DNA of 30,738 bases. Source: Gaiellasilicea sp051005735. GTDB lineage: Bacteria; Actinomycetota; Thermoleophilia; Gaiellales; Gaiellaceae. Both the position numbers and the translations under genes were made by a program. Each line of letters starts with the position of its first letter. Position 1 is the stretch's first letter. This document shows positions 1 to 7,213 of the stretch, in pieces. A model generated the notes under the pieces. The model was not told where the DNA came from. It saw only the letters and a list, made by a program, of their open reading frames with translations, and did not search any database. The stretch spans positions 1 through 30,738 of the forward strand of contig JBPCJB010000125.1 in assembly GCA_051005735.1 (NCBI GenBank), in the 5' to 3' direction.

Positions 1-929
1 CCGTGCCGCTGCCGGAAGCCGGCGATCATCGCGCGCGGCGCGGCAGAACCGCCGACGAGCATCGAGTGCAGCTTCGAGAGATCCCAGCGCTCCGGCTCCT
101 TGTCGAGCATTCCGAGGATGCCCATCCAGATCGTCGGCACGCCGGCGGTGATCGTGACGCCCTGCTGCTCGAAGTCGTCGAGCAGCGTCTCAGGATCGAG
201 GAACGGGCCGGGGAAGACGAGCTTCGCCCCGACCATGAGGCAGGTGTAGGGGTAGCCCCAGGCGTTCGCGTGGAACATCGGCACGACCGGCAGGAAGGTC
301 TCTTTCTCCGTCACGTGCAGGCCGAGTGGCGCCGCGAGCGCCTCCCCGAGCGTGTGCAGGACGGTCGAGCGATGCGAGTAGAGGACGCCCTTCGGCATCC
401 CGGTGGTGCCGCTCGTGTAACACATGGCCGCAGCCGTGTCCTCGTCGAGCCCAGGATCCTTGTAGTCGTCCGCGTTCGCCCCCGCGAGCAGCTCCTCGTA
501 CGAGTCTTCGACGACGAAGACGTGCTCGATCGTCGTCTTGTCCGCGAACTGCTCCCAGAGCGGCAGCAGGCTCCGGTCGACGATCACGACCTTGTCGCCG
601 GCATGCGTCGCGATGTAACCGAGGTCGTTCGGATGCAGCCGCAGGTTGAGGGTGTGGAGGACGTAGCCGGCACACGGGATCCCCAGATACGCCTCGAGGT
701 GTTGGTAGTGGTTCCAGCAGAGGGTGGCCACGCGATCGCCCGGCTCGAGGCCGAGGCCCTTTAGTGCCATGGAGAGTTGCCGAGCCCGCTTGCCGAAGTC
801 GGCGAACGAATAGGTGTGGAAGCTCCGGTCCGGCATGCGCGTCACGATCTCCTGGTGCGGGAAGTACGTCTCCGCCCGCTTGAGGGTGGTCGGCAGCGTC
901 AGCTGAAAGTCCATCATCAGGCCGTTCAC
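1..929 (-). CDS. AMP-forming acyl-CoA ligase (fatty-acyl-CoA synthetase), C-terminus missing
   Basis: Activates a carboxylic acid to its CoA thioester through an acyl-adenylate. This is the expected entry step for the acyl-CoA dehydrogenases encoded upstream in the same operon. About 309 residues are present and the frame runs off the left edge, so the C-terminal subdomain is absent. The ATP/AMP-binding loop YTSGTTGMPKG begins at about residue 171, followed by the typical PMFHANAWG segment. The GTG start at 929 is chosen because it overlaps the cupin stop codon as GTGA and is preceded by AAAGGAG. An alternative start is the ATG at 917, four codons on. The family is clear; the substrate (medium or long chain, branched, or aromatic) cannot be read from the sequence. 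Confidence 0.9.
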   Translation of the reverse strand, partial: MNGLMMDFQLTLPTTLKRAETYFPHQEIVTRMPDRSFHTYSFADFGKRARQLSMALKGLGLEPGDRVATLCWNHYQHLEAYLGIPCAGYVLHTLNLRLHPNDLGYIATHAGDKVVIVDRSLLPLWEQFADKTTIEHVFVVEDSYEELLAGANADDYKDPGLDEDTAAAMCYTSGTTGMPKGVLYSHRSTVLHTLGEALAAPLGLHVTEKETFLPVVPMFHANAWGYPYTCLMVGAKLVFPGPFLDPETLLDDFEQQGVTITAGVPTIWMGILGMLDKEPERWDLSKLHSMLVGGSAAPRAMIAGFRQRH

Positions 930-1387
930 GACGACTCCTTTCCCGCTCTGACGCCGGCAGAGCCGGCATCTTCGCTCTTGGCCGGCTCCGTCGAGCCTAC
1001 GCCGGTTCCGAAGCTCTGGCGGATCGCGAGATCCTCTTCGCTCATCACATGACCGTCGCGCTCGACGTAGCCGTCCTTGCCGCCGACGACCAGGAGGACG
1101 AGGTCGCCCTCGCCGACGTTCGAGATCCGGCGCGGCGTGGTCGACTCGACGTGGAAGAGCCCGCCGGGGCCGAGGATCTGCTCCTCGTCCTCGACCTCGA
1201 CCTTGGCGGTGCCGCTGTGGACGAAGTAGAGCTCGTCCTGGGTGTCGTGGTAGTGCGAGACGCCGGGGTAGCCGGGCGGGTAGACGATTCCGTTCACCCC
1301 GAACGCGGTGATCCCGAGCGGAGCGCGGATCTTGCGGAAGCCGGGGCCGTCGCCCAGCTCGTCGAGCGATGAGAACGCATGTGCCAT
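926..1387 (-). CDS. Small cupin-domain protein
   Basis: A single-domain cupin of 153 residues. The metal-ligand pattern of the fold is visible: H45-x-H47, E52 in the HYHDTQDELYF segment, and H79 after GPGG, so it probably binds a divalent metal. Proteins of this type are often small oxygenases, isomerases or sensors; the exact job is unknown. Its ATG directly follows the TAG of the NTF2-like gene, and GAGGAGG just upstream serves as ribosome-binding site. Its stop overlaps the acyl-CoA ligase start. The tail after about residue 125 (rich in G, S, E and A) looks unstructured. Its place inside a catabolic operon suggests a substrate-modifying or accessory role, which is inference only. Confidence 0.85.
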   Translation of the reverse strand: MAHAFSSLDELGDGPGFRKIRAPLGITAFGVNGIVYPPGYPGVSHYHDTQDELYFVHSGTAKVEVEDEEQILGPGGLFHVESTTPRRISNVGEGDLVLLVVGGKDGYVERDGHVMSEEDLAIRQSFGTGVGSTEPAKSEDAGSAGVRAGKESS

Positions 1388-1843
1388 CTAGGTCGACCTC
1401 CTCGGCATGTCTGTGTAGACGCGCTCGCCCTTGAAGCGGCGTGCCTCTCGGTCCCAGGGAAAGAAGATCGCGTTGCGCCACGTCATCGTCTCGCCTGTCG
1501 GCTCGTTGTCCAGCCACTTCGCCCTGTGCGTGCCGGTGACGATCGCCTCCTCGACGACGCCCTGCGGGCCGATCACGATGTTCTGGAGCTCGAAGACGAT
1601 GTCCGGGAAGGCGGTCAAGAGCTCGGTGTAGAAGCGCGCCGCCCCTTCGTGGCCGTGCCAGCAGACGTCGTCCGGATAGACGGTGTAGACGCAGTCCTCG
1701 GAGAGCGTCGCGAGCAGCCCCTCGATCGAGCGCGCGTCCTCGGCCTTCGAGTGCTCCTTCCAGAGCTCGCGGATCTCGTCTACCTCGGCAGGGTCGACCT
1801 CTTGCCGCAGCAGCTCGAGCACTTCCGCTTTCGGAACCGGCAT
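1388..1843 (-). CDS. NTF2-like / SnoaL-like protein
   Basis: A 151-residue protein with the cone-fold pattern of the SnoaL/ketosteroid-isomerase-like superfamily. It has an N-terminal helix pair (ELWKEHSKAEDARSIEGLLATLSEDCVYTVYP) of the type that lines the pocket, then W-H-G-H-E-G with a helix, then beta strands ending in ERVYTDMP. Members include isomerases, dehydratases, cyclases and non-catalytic ligand binders, so the reaction is not assigned. The ATG at 1843 follows TAGGAGGG, a strong ribosome-binding site, seven bases after the stop of the small acyl-CoA dehydrogenase. It belongs to the same operon; acting on an unsaturated acyl-CoA or hydroxy-acyl intermediate is a possible role. Confidence 0.75.
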   Translation of the reverse strand: MPVPKAEVLELLRQEVDPAEVDEIRELWKEHSKAEDARSIEGLLATLSEDCVYTVYPDDVCWHGHEGAARFYTELLTAFPDIVFELQNIVIGPQGVVEEAIVTGTHRAKWLDNEPTGETMTWRNAIFFPWDREARRFKGERVYTDMPRRST

Positions 1844-1850
1844 ATCCCTC

Positions 1851-2723
1851 CTAATCGAGTAGGGCAGCGGCGACGACGGCTCGCTGCACGGCCGCGTGGC
1901 CGCCGAACGCGTCGAGCCACTGCGCGCGCTTGTAGTAGCGGTGCAGGGGATGCTCCCAGGTGAAGCCGATCCCGCCGTGAACCTGGATCGACCGCTCGCA
2001 CGCGGCGACGGCGGTCTCGGCGCAGAACGACTTGGCTGCCGCGACGGCGACCGGCGCCTGCGCGTCGTCCTCCGAGACGGAGAACGCGGCCCAGTAGGCG
2101 AGCGAGCGCGCCAGCTCGGTCTCGACGTAGGTGTCGGCGAGGGGATGCGAGACGGCCTGGTAGGCGCCGATCTTCTTCCCGAACTGCTCACGCTCCGAGA
2201 CGTACTCGATCCCGAGCTCGAGCGCGCGCTGCGCGATCCCGACCGCTTCGAGCGCGAGCGCGGCGAGGAGCCGTAGCCGCACGGGCGCCCACTCGCCGTC
2301 GACCTTGTAACAGTCTGTTACCTGGAGGCGTCCGAGCGGGCGCGTCTCGTCCATCGTCGCCAGGGACTCGCCTTCCGCTGGACATGCCTCCATCGACTCG
2401 CGGAGGACTCGGTCGACGTGGAGCAGGTCGGGCACCAAGCCGTCGACCTCGATCGACCACGCCTGCTCGTCGACCTCGGGGAGCGCGGGGAGGACGACGG
2501 CCGTCGTCAGGAAGGGGCCGGAGTAGAGCGCCCGGCCGGCCTCCTCGAAGAGGATCGCCTCGTCGAGGAACGAGAGGCCGCCGCCGCCGCGCTCCTCCGG
2601 AACCGAGACGCCGAGCCAGCCGAGCTCGCGGAGCTCCGAGAGCGGCGCCTCGGGATTCGCCTCGAGGAAGGCGCGGGCCTCGCGCCGCAGCTCCTCCTGC
2701 TCCTGCGTGAAGGCGAAATCCAT
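1851..2723 (-). CDS. Small, probably non-catalytic acyl-CoA dehydrogenase subunit
   Basis: Acyl-CoA dehydrogenase fold, but only 290 residues where about 380 is usual. The N-terminal helical domain (MDFAFTQEQEELRREARAFL) and the C-terminal helical domain (YVSEREQFGKKIGAYQAVSHPLAD, IQVHGGIGFTWEHPLHRYYKRA) are intact, while the central beta domain is strongly reduced. The usual catalytic Glu in the Y-E-G-T motif is replaced: the matching segment reads A-F-G-G-H, with Gly274. A shortened subunit lacking the base, encoded directly next to a full-length one, is typical of the heterotetrameric actinobacterial dehydrogenases of the ChsE1/ChsE2 (FadE28/29) type. I infer that it pairs with the product of the adjoining upstream gene, whose TAG abuts this ATG. 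Confidence 0.88.
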   Translation of the reverse strand: MDFAFTQEQEELRREARAFLEANPEAPLSELRELGWLGVSVPEERGGGGLSFLDEAILFEEAGRALYSGPFLTTAVVLPALPEVDEQAWSIEVDGLVPDLLHVDRVLRESMEACPAEGESLATMDETRPLGRLQVTDCYKVDGEWAPVRLRLLAALALEAVGIAQRALELGIEYVSEREQFGKKIGAYQAVSHPLADTYVETELARSLAYWAAFSVSEDDAQAPVAVAAAKSFCAETAVAACERSIQVHGGIGFTWEHPLHRYYKRAQWLDAFGGHAAVQRAVVAAALLD

Positions 2724-3854
2724 CTACCTGGACCTCGGGAGGCCGAGCACGCGCTCGGCGATGATGTTGCGCAGGATCTCGGAGGTGCCCGCCTCGATCG
2801 TGTTCCCGCGCGAGCGAAGCTGCTGATGCTGCCAGTAGCCGTTGTCGCCGATCACCTGAGCCCCCGGGCCGAGCAACTCGAGCGCGAGCTTCGTCACGCG
2901 CTGATTGGCCTCCGACCACCAGAGCTTCGCGCCGGAGCCCTCCGGGCCGGGGATTCCGGTCTTGATCAGCGTCGTCAGCGAGCGGTAGGTCGTGTAGCGG
3001 ACGGCCTGGAGGCCGATCCACTCGCGGGCGATCGCGTCACGCTGCACCTCGGTCGCGCCGCGCTCCTTGGCGAGCGCGATCAGCTTGCGGATCTGAGCCT
3101 CGAGCGCCGCGGTGAGGGCGAAGCCCAGCGTGCCGCGCTCGTGGAGCAGCGTCGTCATCGCGACCGCCCAACCGCCGCCGACCTCGCCGAGCACGTTCTC
3201 GACCGGCACCCTCACGTCGGTGAAGAAGATCTCGTTGAACTCGGCCTCGCCGGTGATCTGGCGCAGCGGCCGCACCTCGATGCCCGGCGAGTGCATGTTC
3301 ACGATCAAATAGGTCAGCCCCGCATGGCTCTGCGAATCGGGGTCGCTGCGCGTGACGAGGATGCACCAGTCGGCGATGTGCGCGAACGACGACCAGACCT
3401 TCTGGCCGTTGACGACGAAGTGATCGCCGTCCTCGATCGCGCTCGTGCGGACGGCGGCGAGGTCGGAGCCCGCACCCGGCTCGGAGAAGCCCTGGCACCA
3501 GATCTCCTCGGTCGAGAGGATCGCGTCCAGCCGCGCCTGCTTCTGCTCCTCGGTGCCGTGCGCGATGATCGTCGGCCCGGCCATCCCGAGCCCGATCACG
3601 CCGAGGTGGGAGGGGGCCTCGGCGCGCGCCATCTCCTCGAGGAAGATCGCCTGGAAGCTGTACGGCGCCTCCGCGCCGCCGTACTCCCTCGGCCACGTCA
3701 GCCCTGCGTACCCCGCGTCGGAGAGCTTGCGGCTCCAGTCGCGGCCGGCCCCCTCGAAGCGGCCGCGCCGCACCTCGTCGGTCAGGTTCTCGGCGATCCA
3801 GGCACGCAGCTCCGCCCTGAACGCAGCCTCCTCCGGCGTGTCCCGCAGATCCAC
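2724..3854 (-). CDS. Acyl-CoA dehydrogenase, catalytic large subunit
   Basis: FAD-dependent alpha,beta-dehydrogenation of an acyl-CoA. At 376 residues it has normal length. The N-terminal helical domain has WPREYGGAEAP, the middle domain has GFSEPGAGSDLA and the VVNGQKVWSSFAHIADW flavin and substrate segments, and the C-terminal domain ends in IEAGTSEILRNIIAERVLGLPR. Glu354 in this last segment is at the position of the catalytic base. Overall it resembles the FadE29/ChsE2 group, which works with a small subunit; the next gene encodes such a partner. It starts 68 bases after the hydrolase gene and is probably co-transcribed. The actual substrate (steroid side chain, isoprenoid or other branched acid) is not decided by the sequence. 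Confidence 0.92.
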   Translation of the reverse strand: MDLRDTPEEAAFRAELRAWIAENLTDEVRRGRFEGAGRDWSRKLSDAGYAGLTWPREYGGAEAPYSFQAIFLEEMARAEAPSHLGVIGLGMAGPTIIAHGTEEQKQARLDAILSTEEIWCQGFSEPGAGSDLAAVRTSAIEDGDHFVVNGQKVWSSFAHIADWCILVTRSDPDSQSHAGLTYLIVNMHSPGIEVRPLRQITGEAEFNEIFFTDVRVPVENVLGEVGGGWAVAMTTLLHERGTLGFALTAALEAQIRKLIALAKERGATEVQRDAIAREWIGLQAVRYTTYRSLTTLIKTGIPGPEGSGAKLWWSEANQRVTKLALELLGPGAQVIGDNGYWQHQQLRSRGNTIEAGTSEILRNIIAERVLGLPRSR

Positions 3855-3922
3855 GTCCGGACTCTAGACGGAACCGGGATTCAGGGCACCACTCTGACGG
3901 AAGACCTCGCCTGTGCGAGTGA

Positions 3923-4684
3923 TCACGCGAGGAACTCGGCGACGATGCGGTTGAACCTCTCTGCCGACTCGAGGAAGAGCAGGTGACCGCCGCCGGGGAA
4001 CTGCTCGAAGCGCGCACCGGGGATCCGCCGTGCGAGCTCGATTCCGTTCTTGTAGGGGACGATCCGGTCGGCGTCGCCGTGGGCGACGAGGGTCGGCGCG
4101 GCGATCTCCTCGACCGGCGAGACCTGGTCGACGAAACGCCAGCCGGCGTCGTACTGCGCGCGCCAGCACTCCGGCGGGGTGGGGTACTCGAGCCGGGTGG
4201 CGAGGAGCCGCTCGAACTCGTCCGGATGCTCGTCCGTCCAGCCCGGCGCGAAGGAGAGCGGCATCGTCGCGCGCGCGAACTCGGGTGGCGAGCGGTCGGC
4301 ATCGGCCTCCCAGGCCGCGATCGTCTCGTCCGGCGTCAGCAGGTGGTCGGGGCCGCCGGTGGCCGTGCAGACGAGCACGAGCTTCGCGACCAGCTTCGGG
4401 TGTCGCAGCGCGAGCGTCTGCGCGATGTAGCCGCCCATCGAGAAGCCGGCCACGCGCGCGCGACGACCCTCGAGCGCCTCGGCGGCGTCGTCGGCCATTT
4501 GCTCGATCGAGTACGGCCCCGGCGGCTTCGGCGAGCGGCCCGTGCCTCGGTTGTCGACGGCGATCACGCGGAAGCGCTCCGACAAAGCCGGGATCTGGCG
4601 CTGCCACGACCAGATCGCGTAACCGAGCCCGGTGAGCAGGAGCAGCGGGCGCCCTTCCCCGTGTTCCTCCCTGTAGAGCTTCAC
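3923..4684 (-). CDS. Alpha/beta-fold hydrolase
   Basis: A 253-residue cytosolic serine hydrolase. The nucleophile elbow is G-F-S82-M-G-G, the acid is likely Asp206 in HGDADRIVP, and the base is His234 in FPGGGHLLFLE, giving a complete triad. The oxyanion-hole region LLLTGLGYAIWSW sits near residue 20 and VDNRGTGRS near residue 45. The cap region is ordinary. Members hydrolyse esters, enol-lactones, epoxides or C-C bonds, so no reaction is assigned. Translation starts at a GTG that overlaps the TGA of the upstream flavoprotein gene (GTGA), so the two are translationally coupled. In this operon it may open a lactone or cleave an ester feeding the acyl-CoA steps. Confidence 0.87.
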   Translation of the reverse strand: MKLYREEHGEGRPLLLLTGLGYAIWSWQRQIPALSERFRVIAVDNRGTGRSPKPPGPYSIEQMADDAAEALEGRRARVAGFSMGGYIAQTLALRHPKLVAKLVLVCTATGGPDHLLTPDETIAAWEADADRSPPEFARATMPLSFAPGWTDEHPDEFERLLATRLEYPTPPECWRAQYDAGWRFVDQVSPVEEIAAPTLVAHGDADRIVPYKNGIELARRIPGARFEQFPGGGHLLFLESAERFNRIVAEFLA

Positions 4685-5829
4685 GTCACGGCGCTCCGTT
4701 CGAGGTCGCGGACCGAGCGCCCGCCGATCAAGGCGAGCGCGATGTCCACTTCCGCCGCGAGCTGGCGAATCACGGCCTCCACGCCTGCGGCGCCGCCCAC
4801 GGCGAGCCCGTAGGCATAGGGCCGGCCGAGCAGCACCGCGTCAGCGCCCAGCGCAACCGCCTTGAGGACGTCGGAGCCGGTTCGGATCCCACTGTCCAGC
4901 AGCACGGTCGCGTCGTCGCCGACCGCGTCCCGCACCTCGACGAGCGCATCGAGCGAGGCCACGGCGCCGTCGACCTGGCGACCGCCGTGATTCGAGACGA
5001 CGAGCCCCTCGACGCCGTGCTCGAGCGCGATCCGGGCGTCCATGGCGGTCAGCACGCCCTTGACGAGGATCGGGAGGTCGGTCCGCTCCCGCAGCCAGGC
5101 GAGGTCGGCCCAGGTGAGGCCGAGGTTCGAGAAGACCGAGAGCGCGCGAGCGGAGGCGCTGAGCACGTCCTCCTCTGGCGGCTCGTCGAGCGAGGCGCGG
5201 AACACCGGATCGCTGAAGAACTGCGCCAGCCCCTCGCCTTGGAGGAACGGCAGGTACCCGAGCCGGAGGTCGCGCGGCCGCCAGCCGAGCATGAGCGTGT
5301 CGAGGGTGACGACGATCGCGCCGTAGCCGGCCGCGCCAGCCCGGTCGACGATGCTGCCGACGAGCTCGCGATCGTTGAACCAGTAGAGCTGGTACCAGCG
5401 CGGGGTGTGGCCGAGCTCGGCTGCGACGGCTTCGAGCGAGGTCGAGGCGGCGCTCGAGAGGATCATCGGCACGCCGGTCGCCCGCGCCGCGCGTGCGACG
5501 CCGAGCTCGGCTTCGACGTGCGCGATCGAGAGGACACCGATCGGCGCGAGCAGGAACGGAACCGGCGAGCGCAGCCCGAGCAGCTCCACCGACAGATCGC
5601 GAACGAGGTTCCCGGTGAGCATCCGCGGTCGCAGCCGGTGTCGCGCGAACCCCTCCAGGTTCGCTCGCATCGCCTCCTCGGCGCCGGCGCCGCCCGCGAT
5701 GTAGCCAAATGGGCCGGGCTCGAGCGTCTCCCGCGCGCGCTCTTCCCAGTCCTTCGCGCCGACCGGCCACTCGGCGCCGCCCGCGAGGTAGATCGAGCTC
5801 TGAACCTGGGCTCCTGAGTCGAGCGGCAC
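4681..5829 (-). CDS. FMN-dependent alpha-hydroxy-acid oxidase, lactate 2-monooxygenase-like
   Basis: Oxidises an L-2-hydroxy acid on FMN. The 382-residue protein follows the lactate 2-monooxygenase layout: GYIAGGAG near residue 45, SVELLGLRSPVPFLLAPIG, LYWFNDREL, then the WRPRDL-LGYLPFL-DPVF segment that is characteristic of lactate monooxygenase rather than glycolate oxidase. Catalytic SNHGGRQVDG (His281, Arg284) and FMN-phosphate-binding DSGIRTGSDV and LGRPYAYGLAVGG follow. The GTG at 5829 leaves the expected N-terminal segment; longer versions read into the neighbouring gene. A -10-like TAGAGT lies eight bases upstream, so the message may be leaderless. It is the first gene of the minus-strand operon. 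A substrate other than lactate is possible. Confidence 0.88.
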   Translation of the reverse strand: MPLDSGAQVQSSIYLAGGAEWPVGAKDWEERARETLEPGPFGYIAGGAGAEEAMRANLEGFARHRLRPRMLTGNLVRDLSVELLGLRSPVPFLLAPIGVLSIAHVEAELGVARAARATGVPMILSSAASTSLEAVAAELGHTPRWYQLYWFNDRELVGSIVDRAGAAGYGAIVVTLDTLMLGWRPRDLRLGYLPFLQGEGLAQFFSDPVFRASLDEPPEEDVLSASARALSVFSNLGLTWADLAWLRERTDLPILVKGVLTAMDARIALEHGVEGLVVSNHGGRQVDGAVASLDALVEVRDAVGDDATVLLDSGIRTGSDVLKAVALGADAVLLGRPYAYGLAVGGAAGVEAVIRQLAAEVDIALALIGGRSVRDLERSAVT

Positions 5830-5837
5830 TGTGAAAG

Positions 5838-5843
5838 ACTCTA
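5838..5843 (-). promoter_or_regulatory. Candidate leaderless -10 element for the flavoprotein operon
   Basis: TAGAGT (minus strand) matches TAnnnT and ends eight bases before the GTG at 5829. No convincing -35 hexamer is visible. The start codons of the two divergent genes are only 18 bases apart, so any promoter must lie in this gap or inside the opposite gene. Confidence 0.35.
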
Positions 5844-5847
5844 TGCC

Positions 5848-7053
5848 GTGACCGAGCTTGCGATCGAGCCGCAGGTCAAGGAGCGTCGCGCCCAGGTGCG
5901 CGCGTTCATGGAGGAGCACGTCTACCCGAACGAGGCGGCGCTCGAGCGCGAGGACGACGCTGCGGACAGGCTGATCGCCGAGCTGCGCGAGCGGGCGAAG
6001 GAGGCGGGGATCTGGGCGCCGCACCTACCCGCGGAGGCGGGCGGCACCGGCTCCGGTTTCATCGAGTACGCGCTCCTGAACGAGGAGATCGGACGGAGCA
6101 TGTGGGCGCAGCTCGTCTTCAACTGTCAGGCGCCCGACGCGGGGAACGGTGAGATCCTGCACCTGTTCGGCACCGACGAGCAGAAGGAGCAGTTCCTCCG
6201 GCCGCTCGTGGAGGGGACGGCGCGCTCGTTCTTCTCGATGACCGAGCCCGAGGTGTCCGGCGCGGATCCGACGGCGCTTCGCACCACCGCGGTCGCGGAC
6301 GGCGACGAGTGGGTGGTCGACGGGCACAAGTGGTTCTCGTCCTCGGCGGAGGGTGCGACCTTCGGAATCGTGATGGCGGTCACCGATCCGGAGGCCCCGC
6401 CGCACCGGCGGATGAGCCAGATCCTCGTCCCGGCCGATACGCCGGGCGTCGAGATCGTCCGGCCGATCCCCGTGATGGGGCACGAGGGCCGGGGCTGGTC
6501 GACGCACTGCGAGGTCCGTTATACGGGCGTGCGAGTGCCGCTCGAGAACGTCCTCGGCGAGCCGGGCGATGGCTTCCGGATCGCGCAGAAGCGGCTCGGG
6601 CCGGGGCGGATCCACCACGTGATGCGCTGGCTCGGCCAGATGCAGCGCGCCTTCGAGCTGATGTGCTCCTATGCGCTCGAGCGCGAGGTCGGCGGCGGCC
6701 CACTCGCCGAGAAGCAGACCGTGCAGAACTGGATCGCCGACTCGGCGGCCGAGATCCAGGCCTGCCGGTTGATGACGCTCGACGCCGCGCGCAAGCTCGA
6801 TGAGGGCGACGAGGCCCGCATCGAGGTCTCGCTGGTCAAGTTCTTCGCGGCGCAGGTGCTTCACGACGTGATCGACCGCGCGATCCAGGTGCACGGCGGC
6901 CGGGGGCTGACCGACCTGAGCCCGCTCGGCCAGATGTACATCCACGCCCGCGGCGCCCGCATCTACGACGGTCCCGACGAGGTCCACCGGATGGTTGTCG
7001 CCCGCCGGATCCTGAAGACGTTCGCCGACGGCGGCGTCTACGAGTTCGACTGA
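5848..7053 (+). CDS. Acyl-CoA dehydrogenase, ACAD10/11-like
   Basis: A 401-residue FAD-dependent dehydrogenase. It has an N-terminal helical domain (APHLPAEAGGTGSGFIEYALLNEEIG), FSMTEPEVSGADPTALRT for the flavin, VVDGHKWFSSSAEGATF, and the C-terminal VHGGRGLTDLSPLGQMYIHAR. The terminal motif is IYDGPDEVHRMVVARRIL: Asp374 stands where most acyl-CoA dehydrogenases have the catalytic Glu, and DGPDEVH is typical of the ACAD10/11 branch, whose members act on unusual or branched and hydroxylated acyl-CoAs. The start is GTG at 5848; the ATG at 5843 is followed by a stop. It is divergent from the flavoprotein operon and probably serves related catabolism, though it is transcribed separately. Confidence 0.9.
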   Translation: MTELAIEPQVKERRAQVRAFMEEHVYPNEAALEREDDAADRLIAELRERAKEAGIWAPHLPAEAGGTGSGFIEYALLNEEIGRSMWAQLVFNCQAPDAGNGEILHLFGTDEQKEQFLRPLVEGTARSFFSMTEPEVSGADPTALRTTAVADGDEWVVDGHKWFSSSAEGATFGIVMAVTDPEAPPHRRMSQILVPADTPGVEIVRPIPVMGHEGRGWSTHCEVRYTGVRVPLENVLGEPGDGFRIAQKRLGPGRIHHVMRWLGQMQRAFELMCSYALEREVGGGPLAEKQTVQNWIADSAAEIQACRLMTLDAARKLDEGDEARIEVSLVKFFAAQVLHDVIDRAIQVHGGRGLTDLSPLGQMYIHARGARIYDGPDEVHRMVVARRILKTFADGGVYEFD

Positions 7054-7065
7054 CCCTTCCGGCCC

Positions 7066-7189
7066 ACGTCCGGGGTCAAAGCCCGGGGGTCAAAGCCCGG
7101 ACACGTCCCGTCGGCGGGCGAAACCCCAACCAGCAGGCGTTTTCGCTGCGTGGTGTCCGTAGCGGACACGTCCGGGCTTTGACCCCGGG
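7066..7189. repeat. Direct plus inverted repeat cluster built on GGGGTCAAAGCCCGG; possible bidirectional terminator
   Basis: Two direct copies of GGGGTCAAAGCCCGG lie next to each other (from 7072 and 7086), and an inverted copy follows at 7164-7186. Positions 7086-7108 pair with 7164-7186 over 23 bases with two mismatches. Inside the loop, GCGAAA (about 7118-7124) faces TTTTCGC (about 7140-7146) and can form a second small stem. The element lies between two convergent genes, which suits a bidirectional terminator or an intergenic repeat family. A diverged copy, with GAAG in place of AAAG, is at 13548-13564. Confidence 0.7.
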
Positions 7190-7213
7190 CACGTCGCGGC
7201 GACGTGTAGTCGG

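Noticed and set aside
2418..3986. A 522-codon open frame on the plus strand opposite the acyl-CoA dehydrogenases
   Set aside because: It is a shadow of two strongly supported genes, with low-complexity composition and no motif.
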